Of a stretch of DNA of 64,000 nt, positions 60,001 to 64,000 are shown piece after piece (the first letter of the stretch is position 1; each line of letters opens with the position of its first letter). Both the position numbers and the translations under genes were made by a program. The notes under the pieces are model-generated. The model worked only from the letters and a program-made list of their open reading frames with translations. It searched no databases and was not told where the DNA came from. This stretch comes from Zunongwangia profunda SM-A87 (lineage in GTDB: Bacteria > Bacteroidota > Bacteroidia > Flavobacteriales > Flavobacteriaceae): assembly GCF_000023465.1 (NCBI RefSeq), contig NC_014041.1, positions 4,331,501 to 4,395,500 on the forward strand. Reading direction: 5' to 3'.

Positions 60001-60194
60001 CTGTCGGAGTGACCCCAATGATTATTAGTAGGTCAAGTTTATGGGGACCATTAGGAACAGTTATCGCCTTTGGTTTAATGATGTCTATGATACTTACCCT
60101 ATATGTTTTACCGGTATTATACTGGTTGTTCTTTAGGAACGAAAAAGACGAAGAGGAAAATGACAAAACAAAAGAAAATAATGCAAACGCCTAG
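57069..60194 (+). CDS. HAE-type RND multidrug efflux pump
   Basis: 1041 residues, 12 TM with two large periplasmic loops. The TM4 proton-relay motif LGIVVDDPIVVIDNHVEKL (GxxxDDxxxxxxN) is of the drug (HAE) branch, differing from the DFG-type of metal pumps. RRMRPIFLTSSAAAVGVTPMI near the C-terminus is family typical. Ends in an acidic tail. Expels hydrophobic toxicants via the OMF. Confidence 0.95.
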   Translation: MKKQGSMIEWAMKNKAFPLALTFIFVLIGLLGLFNMPRNEFPEFTIRQGLVMGFYPGANSQEVEEQLTAKVEKFLFSYNEVDKEKTYSYSREGEMYIYVEVADRIGHNETEQFWNKLKNDLLIFQQRNVPPGVKGIIVNSDFGSTAAMILAVESKTRPYKDLQKHVEEIEDQLRQLKGMAKISHSGGFTEQIAVYVDQNKLAQYGISPGTLMQSLQSQGTIRPNGTLESPSFDRPINMEVFLKNVTDISNHIVSTDRDGRVIRIKDIAEVKKEYEDPDSFITANGTKAMIITLEMASGNNIVQFGDRIDEKLDTFKEQLPQDIELRKIANQPEVVHHSISYFLKEFGFALAGVIIVTLLLLPFRVASVAAATIPITILATLALMFMLGMELNTVTLAALIIVLGIVVDDPIVVIDNHVEKLDEGQSVWKAALNSAKELFPSVFTATLAISATFLPLVFFMTGTAKDFLSTFPYTIMLALFLSLAISVLLVPFFNTIFIKKGLHHNKKDEDKEKKKSMLEKLQHFFDKSVESAMKHYKITVGIGVLSIVVGVFFFSNLSQELFPVIERNQFAVEVYLSKNSSLEETEKVVKAFEKVMEKDERIQDYTSFIGESSPRFHMVYAPNLPAKNYAQILVTTTSDDATEEVLKEYDKKYSEMFTNAYVRMKQLNMVAKPAQVEVRLFGDNIDTLKSYGDKIIDLARETPETIWSRTNYGEMQQTLTIDIDEAEASHLGLTSEDIANTIAMNMEGLNATQVWDGDYAINVRIKAEDHKDQSVSSLRELSIISPNTGKTVPLRQVAKIAPGWEQEQIVRRNGMRCLTVRVDIEKGAVANVVLGKLRPKIEEMMLPDSITVDYGGEHEMSQENLMPMGISLSISVLIIFLILLWHFREFKQALLSFITMPLSIFGAALGLMLMQYPFGFTSFLGLLALCGIVVRNGIILIDFANELRVHHDHSVYQAAAHAAKRRMRPIFLTSSAAAVGVTPMIISRSSLWGPLGTVIAFGLMMSMILTLYVLPVLYWLFFRNEKDEEENDKTKENNANA

Positions 60195-61506
60195 AAATAG
60201 TATGAAAACGATATTCATAAAAAACAGTACACCCCTTGTCATTTGGTGTATGCTAAGTTTTTTGTCTTGCGGAAGTTTATTTGCGCAACAAAAACTGAAT
60301 TTAGAAGAAGTTAAGGAAGCCGCATTATCGTACAGCCACGATATTAAAAACGGAAAAATAAGAATAGAACAGGCCGAAGCCGCCAAACAAGAAGCTATTG
60401 CCAATTATTTTCCCCAAGTGAGTGCTACAGGAATTGGTCTATATGGGTTTAAGGACTTTGTCCCGCCTATACCTGAAATGTTGCCCGATGGAATCGATAA
60501 TTTTTATCAGGCCGGGGCAACAGCAACCGAAGTTGTTTATGCCGGTGGAAAAATAAGAAACTATAGCGCTTTGGCAAGTCTTCAGGCAGAAACCCGAACC
60601 ATACAAGCCGAGCAGGCAACAGATTCGGTAATTCTAAATACCGAACAAAAATACTGGCAACTGGTACAGGTACAAGAACAACTTAAAGCCATACGCGCCA
60701 GTAAAATGTACCTGGACGAATTACTGAAGCAACAACAGGATTTGCTTTCAGCTGGACTTATCGCTAAAAATCAATTACTTCGGGTAAGGACCAACCGCAG
60801 TAGAGTACTTTTACAACAAAGCAAACTCGGCAATCAGCGTAAACTGGCATTACTTGATTTAGGGCTTTATGTAGGGAAAATTTACGATACAACCACCGTC
60901 GTTGCCGATACGTTAAAGCAAGTCACCCCACCCCGACTTAAATATCCTAAGCCCGATCTCGATTTTCAAAACAATAATAATTACAAGCTGCTTGAAAAAT
61001 CGATAACCGCATCCCAATTGCAAACGAAGATTACAAAAGCCGACTTATTACCACAGGTTTCTGTGGGGGTAAACGCAGGTTATTTCGGGACGTTCAACGA
61101 TGCGATTGACAGTCAGTTTATGCCGGTGGCCTTTGGGATGGTTAGCATTCCCATCTCCGATTGGTGGGGAGCCGGTCGCCATAAAGTGAAGCAAAAAGCA
61201 CTGCAGGAAAAAATTGTGCAGAATAATTTTGAAGATCGCAAAGACGAGCTTAAAATAGGCATTATGAAGTCCTGGTACGACCTGATGGACGCCTATAAGC
61301 AAATTAATTATGCAAAGGACAATCTGGAGTATGCCAATGAGAACCTAAAGGTACAACGGGATAATTACAACAGCGGACTGAACAACCTTACGGATCTGTT
61401 AGACGCGCAACAACAAGAAGAATCGGCAGAAACCGAATACGCCAATGCCTATGCCAATTATAAGATTGCAGAATCAAAGTATTTGTTTGTAACGGATAAT
61501 TTATAA
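60160..61506 (+). CDS. TolC-family outer-membrane factor
   Basis: 448 residues from ATG at 60160 (preceded by AGAGGAAA); later ATGs at 60181 and 60202 are possible and give the same signal peptide, which ends CGSLFAQ. Paired coiled-coil repeats (LEEVKEAALSYSHDIKNGKIRIEQAEAAKQEA and NYNSGLNNLTDLLDAQQQEESAETEYANAYANYKIAES) are the TolC hallmarks. Overlaps the pump gene by 35 bp. Outer-membrane channel of the tripartite pump. Confidence 0.92.
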   Translation: MTKQKKIMQTPRNSMKTIFIKNSTPLVIWCMLSFLSCGSLFAQQKLNLEEVKEAALSYSHDIKNGKIRIEQAEAAKQEAIANYFPQVSATGIGLYGFKDFVPPIPEMLPDGIDNFYQAGATATEVVYAGGKIRNYSALASLQAETRTIQAEQATDSVILNTEQKYWQLVQVQEQLKAIRASKMYLDELLKQQQDLLSAGLIAKNQLLRVRTNRSRVLLQQSKLGNQRKLALLDLGLYVGKIYDTTTVVADTLKQVTPPRLKYPKPDLDFQNNNNYKLLEKSITASQLQTKITKADLLPQVSVGVNAGYFGTFNDAIDSQFMPVAFGMVSIPISDWWGAGRHKVKQKALQEKIVQNNFEDRKDELKIGIMKSWYDLMDAYKQINYAKDNLEYANENLKVQRDNYNSGLNNLTDLLDAQQQEESAETEYANAYANYKIAESKYLFVTDNL

Positions 61507-61562
61507 AGTTAGTAAGGGATTAATGGTTATGCCAGTTTTCATATCATGATAATATTAATAAA

Positions 61563-62648
61563 ATGTCCATCTTAAGCCTTATTTACCGATATTCAATTTT
61601 GAGGTTGTTTTTCAGGCAGGTAGTCTTTTGGTTAATAGCCTATTCCGTACTGTTGGTTATCCTTTATTATACGGCACAAATGGTAAACATGCCATTGGGC
61701 ATCAATTGGAATATTAAATTTTCCAACCTTTTCCTTTTTTTTATGGCCTTTGGCTTTTTAACAGGTTCAGTACTTTCTTTAGTGGAAGGAATACTTAAAA
61801 TATTACCGTTTAAAAGTAGGTCCCTGGCCTTTGATAGTTTGGTCAGGACCACTTTTTATTTTGTTGCCCTATGGCTTATTGTGATTATCATTAAAAATGT
61901 ATTGAATAGCTATAGTTACTTATTTATAAGCGGATATCCGGCCACACCTTCAAATACAAGGAATTTTGATATCATTATCCTCACCTATACCTTGTTTATG
62001 ATTTTTATTGTGAGCTTTATAAATGAAATGGTCAGTAAAAACAATCCCGGGTTTACCATGCCTTTGATTCTTGGCAAATACCGGTTCCCCCGGGAAGAAA
62101 ACAGGGTTTTTATATTTCTGGATCTCAAAGGTTCTACCCATTTGGCCGAAGAACTTGGGCATCTCAAGTATAGTAGTTTTATCCAGGAAAGCATCATGGA
62201 TGTCAACCAGATAGCCAAAAAGTTCAAGGCACATATCTATCAGTACGTTGGTGATGAGATCGTCTTGACATGGAAATTGGAACATTTCGATACATTGGAT
62301 GCTATTAGATTTCTGTTTGCCGTGCATAAAAGACTTGAAAAAAGGGAAGAGCATTATACCTCTATCTATGCAACGGCACCGTTTTTTCGTGCCGGTGTGC
62401 ACGAGGGGAAAGTTACGGCCATTGAAATTGGGGACCTAAAAAGGGAAATTGCCTTTCACGGTGACACCATGAATGTTTGTTCCAGAATACAGGGGCTCTG
62501 CAAGATTTTCAATAAAAAAATACTCATCTCCGGGCAAGTAAACCAAAACAAGGAAATTGCCCAGAATTTTAAAGTTACTCCCTTGGGACCACAAATGCTG
62601 GAAGGAAAGGAACATGTTGTAGAAGTATTTGCTGTTGAGGAGCGATAA
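61563..62648 (+). CDS. Membrane class III adenylate/guanylate cyclase
   Basis: 361 residues. Four membrane helices in 1-160 (FWLIAYSVLLVILYY, LFLFFMAFGFLTGSVL and others), then a class III cyclase catalytic domain at 175-340. Metal-binding aspartates: FLDLKGST and YVGDEIVLTW. Transition-state Asn/Arg: DTMNVCSRIQ. The usual base-selecting Lys (xKxxGD) is replaced by Gln (YQYVGD), so the substrate and activity are uncertain. It should signal via cAMP or another cyclic nucleotide. 56 bp behind the OMF gene. Confidence 0.87.
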   Translation: MSILSLIYRYSILRLFFRQVVFWLIAYSVLLVILYYTAQMVNMPLGINWNIKFSNLFLFFMAFGFLTGSVLSLVEGILKILPFKSRSLAFDSLVRTTFYFVALWLIVIIIKNVLNSYSYLFISGYPATPSNTRNFDIIILTYTLFMIFIVSFINEMVSKNNPGFTMPLILGKYRFPREENRVFIFLDLKGSTHLAEELGHLKYSSFIQESIMDVNQIAKKFKAHIYQYVGDEIVLTWKLEHFDTLDAIRFLFAVHKRLEKREEHYTSIYATAPFFRAGVHEGKVTAIEIGDLKREIAFHGDTMNVCSRIQGLCKIFNKKILISGQVNQNKEIAQNFKVTPLGPQMLEGKEHVVEVFAVEER

Positions 62649-63846
62649 TGAGGAAGCCACCTTTTTATTTAAAATTTCAGAAAACAAAAGAAAGAAATCC
62701 ATTCAGGCATGAACCCCACAATACCATTAAAATGTTTCCAATTATTGATTTTCAATCCTTCATAATATAACATGTTGCTAATAGTTTCATTAATAAAAAA
62801 CAGATTGGCTACCTTCTATACAGTTTTGATCCAAATCATATAATGGTTATAGCTAAGGGATCTTTGTTCAAAAAGCACCCTATTTTCCATTTATAAGGAT
62901 AATAACTGATAACCCAGATTCATCAGTTAATAAGCGTAAACGATGCCGATGACAAATAACATACGCTTTAAAAAGGCGATGCTAGATAAATTGCAATGGG
63001 ATACTTACTTTTACTTCACCTATATACAAATGATTTTTTGGAAAATTTATATAGATTAAATTCCCTTTAGAACATTAACTCTAATAGTACGCTTACGTAA
63101 GGAAAACTGATCTACGGTTAAAAGGAAAAGCAGTCCTACTATAAATATAAGTCTAATTATTTCAAAAGTATTTTATAGGGAAGTTGAAATCGGATTATCC
63201 TTTCCTTTATTATAAAATATTAAAGTATACAAAAATAAATTCTGAGTTTTTAAGTAACTAATCTATATAAAAATGGCAACAGCTATATTTTACAGTATAC
63301 CAGCCTAGAAAAAAATAAACATAGAGTAAATTGAAACGGATAAATTAGAGAATGATTACAGAGTGTAAAAAAACAAATCATTATTCAGTTTTTCTCTTAG
63401 ATAAGTAAATAAGAGTATGTCTATTGCAAGTTAAGTAAATATATATCGTTTTCTAACTTTATTTGAGCTATAAAGTTTCAAAGGCGATATCAAATATCCC
63501 ATATTTTTTAATGCAATTTATTCAGATGCACCGTTGTCTTTTCCGACGTGGCCAATATCAATAAGAATACGTTTTCTTGTTGCCGGTTCTTATCCAAAAT
63601 CACACACATTTCTAGAAGCAAAATCACAAAACTGACGTTTTTGAGCATCTTTTTCCTTTCTACATTTCAAGTTATCAACAACCTACTTTCCAGATTTCAT
63701 AAAATTTGATATGAAATAACACTATTAAAAATCAATTGATTATAAATGATATTTTATCAACAAATAATTGATTTACAGATATTTAAACAATAAAACCATT
63801 ACTTTTCTCATAACGAAAACGAATCAAAAATTTAAACCGTTCCGTT
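62649..63846. other. 1.2-kb AT-rich region before the transfer genes
   Basis: No supported gene. A 46-codon minus-strand frame near 63.52-63.66 kb (starting MLKNVSFVILLLEMC) has no family or start support. The region before 63847 is an A/T-rich 5' region likely carrying the promoter of the transfer operon. It may also hold the element's oriT; none could be recognised. Confidence 0.4.
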
Positions 63847-64000
63847 ATGAAAAAATCTATCTATCTGGCAAGCTTTCTTTCGCTTCTCTCAAATTCTCTT
63901 TTCGCACAAATTGGTGGTATTGAAGATTCCGTTGATGATGTATCCAATACCATTAGAACCATTTTCCCCATCATCCTAGGGGTCATTTTCTTGATCGGCT
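63847..64000 (+). CDS. TraE/DUF4134-like conjugative transfer protein (partial)
   Basis: 51 codons visible, then the window ends. Signal peptide (MKKSIYLASFLSLLSNSLFAQ), then IGGIEDSVDDVSNTIRTIFP and a membrane span ILGVIFLIG. This is the pattern of TraE (DUF4134) of Bacteroidota conjugative elements: signal peptide, GGI..., a short acidic helix, then TM. If right, the transfer operon begins here and runs beyond the window. Confidence 0.6.
   Translation, partial: MKKSIYLASFLSLLSNSLFAQIGGIEDSVDDVSNTIRTIFPIILGVIFLIG

Noticed and set aside
63520..63665. 46-codon minus-strand ORF in the gap before the transfer genes
   Set aside because: Hydrophobic but with no start-site support, no family and opposite orientation to the operon.

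Overview
The window reads as an AT-rich genome segment of a marine-type Bacteroidota, most likely Flavobacteriaceae. Evidence: a SusC/SusD pair, DUF6520- and DUF6660-like small secreted proteins, RteC, CzcA-CzcC fusion efflux genes, and promoters of the Bacteroidota type (-7 element TAnnTTTG). No rRNA gene, complete tRNA gene or CRISPR array was seen.

Bases 1-30.4 kb: every gene is on the minus strand and the theme is metal and redox stress. In order: a truncated porin, a Rieske lipoprotein and a di-heme oxidoreductase; a universal stress protein with small partners; an amino-acid permease; a Na/Ca-type exchanger, an accessory lspA, a CDF metal transporter and NhaA; dihydrolipoyl dehydrogenase; DUF305 and DUF2231 proteins; a multicopper oxidase fused to a CopB-like barrel; a P1B-4 metal ATPase; MgtC and bestrophin membrane proteins; a cluster of SpoIIAA-like, SHOCT and YceI-like genes with a decayed duplication; and a Fur / P-II / CzcB / CzcA-CzcC heavy-metal efflux operon. 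Fossils of a second metal ATPase and a second CDF gene lie at 11.93-12.08 kb.

Bases 30.7 to beyond 64 kb: an integrative conjugative element (ICE). Its left end is a 42-bp 3' half of tRNA-Met at 30750-30791, followed by a tyrosine recombinase (30965). The core of the element carries RteC, an excisionase-like HTH protein, a replication-type protein, a DnaC-like ATPase and an NPPF-motif protein (50.8-54.0 kb). The window ends in what looks like the first transfer gene (TraE/DUF4134-like, 63847). Cargo includes a SusC-SusD-M16 peptidase locus with a DUF6520 protein and an AraC-type regulator, a TetR-controlled HAE-type RND tripartite pump, and a membrane class III nucleotide cyclase.

The most unusual part is 32.4-40.2 kb: a head-to-tail array of minus-strand gene cassettes separated by long palindromic spacers. 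For five cassettes the 9-11 bases just before the gene are the reverse complement of the 9-11 bases at that same cassette's end, as in integron attC sites, but the boundary is GTT plus cassette-specific bases rather than the canonical GTTRRRY, and no integron integrase is visible. Cassette products include a deoxyinosine-type DNA glycosylase, a protein joining a cyclodeaminase-like domain to an ImmA/IrrE metallopeptidase, an HNH-like zinc protein, a beta-flower-like/trypco-like pair, and one cassette with no ORF. I regard this array, and the cyclodeaminase-ImmA fusion inside it, as the best candidates for something undescribed. A ~200-bp multi-stem hairpin of unknown role (40745-40945) sits just outside it.
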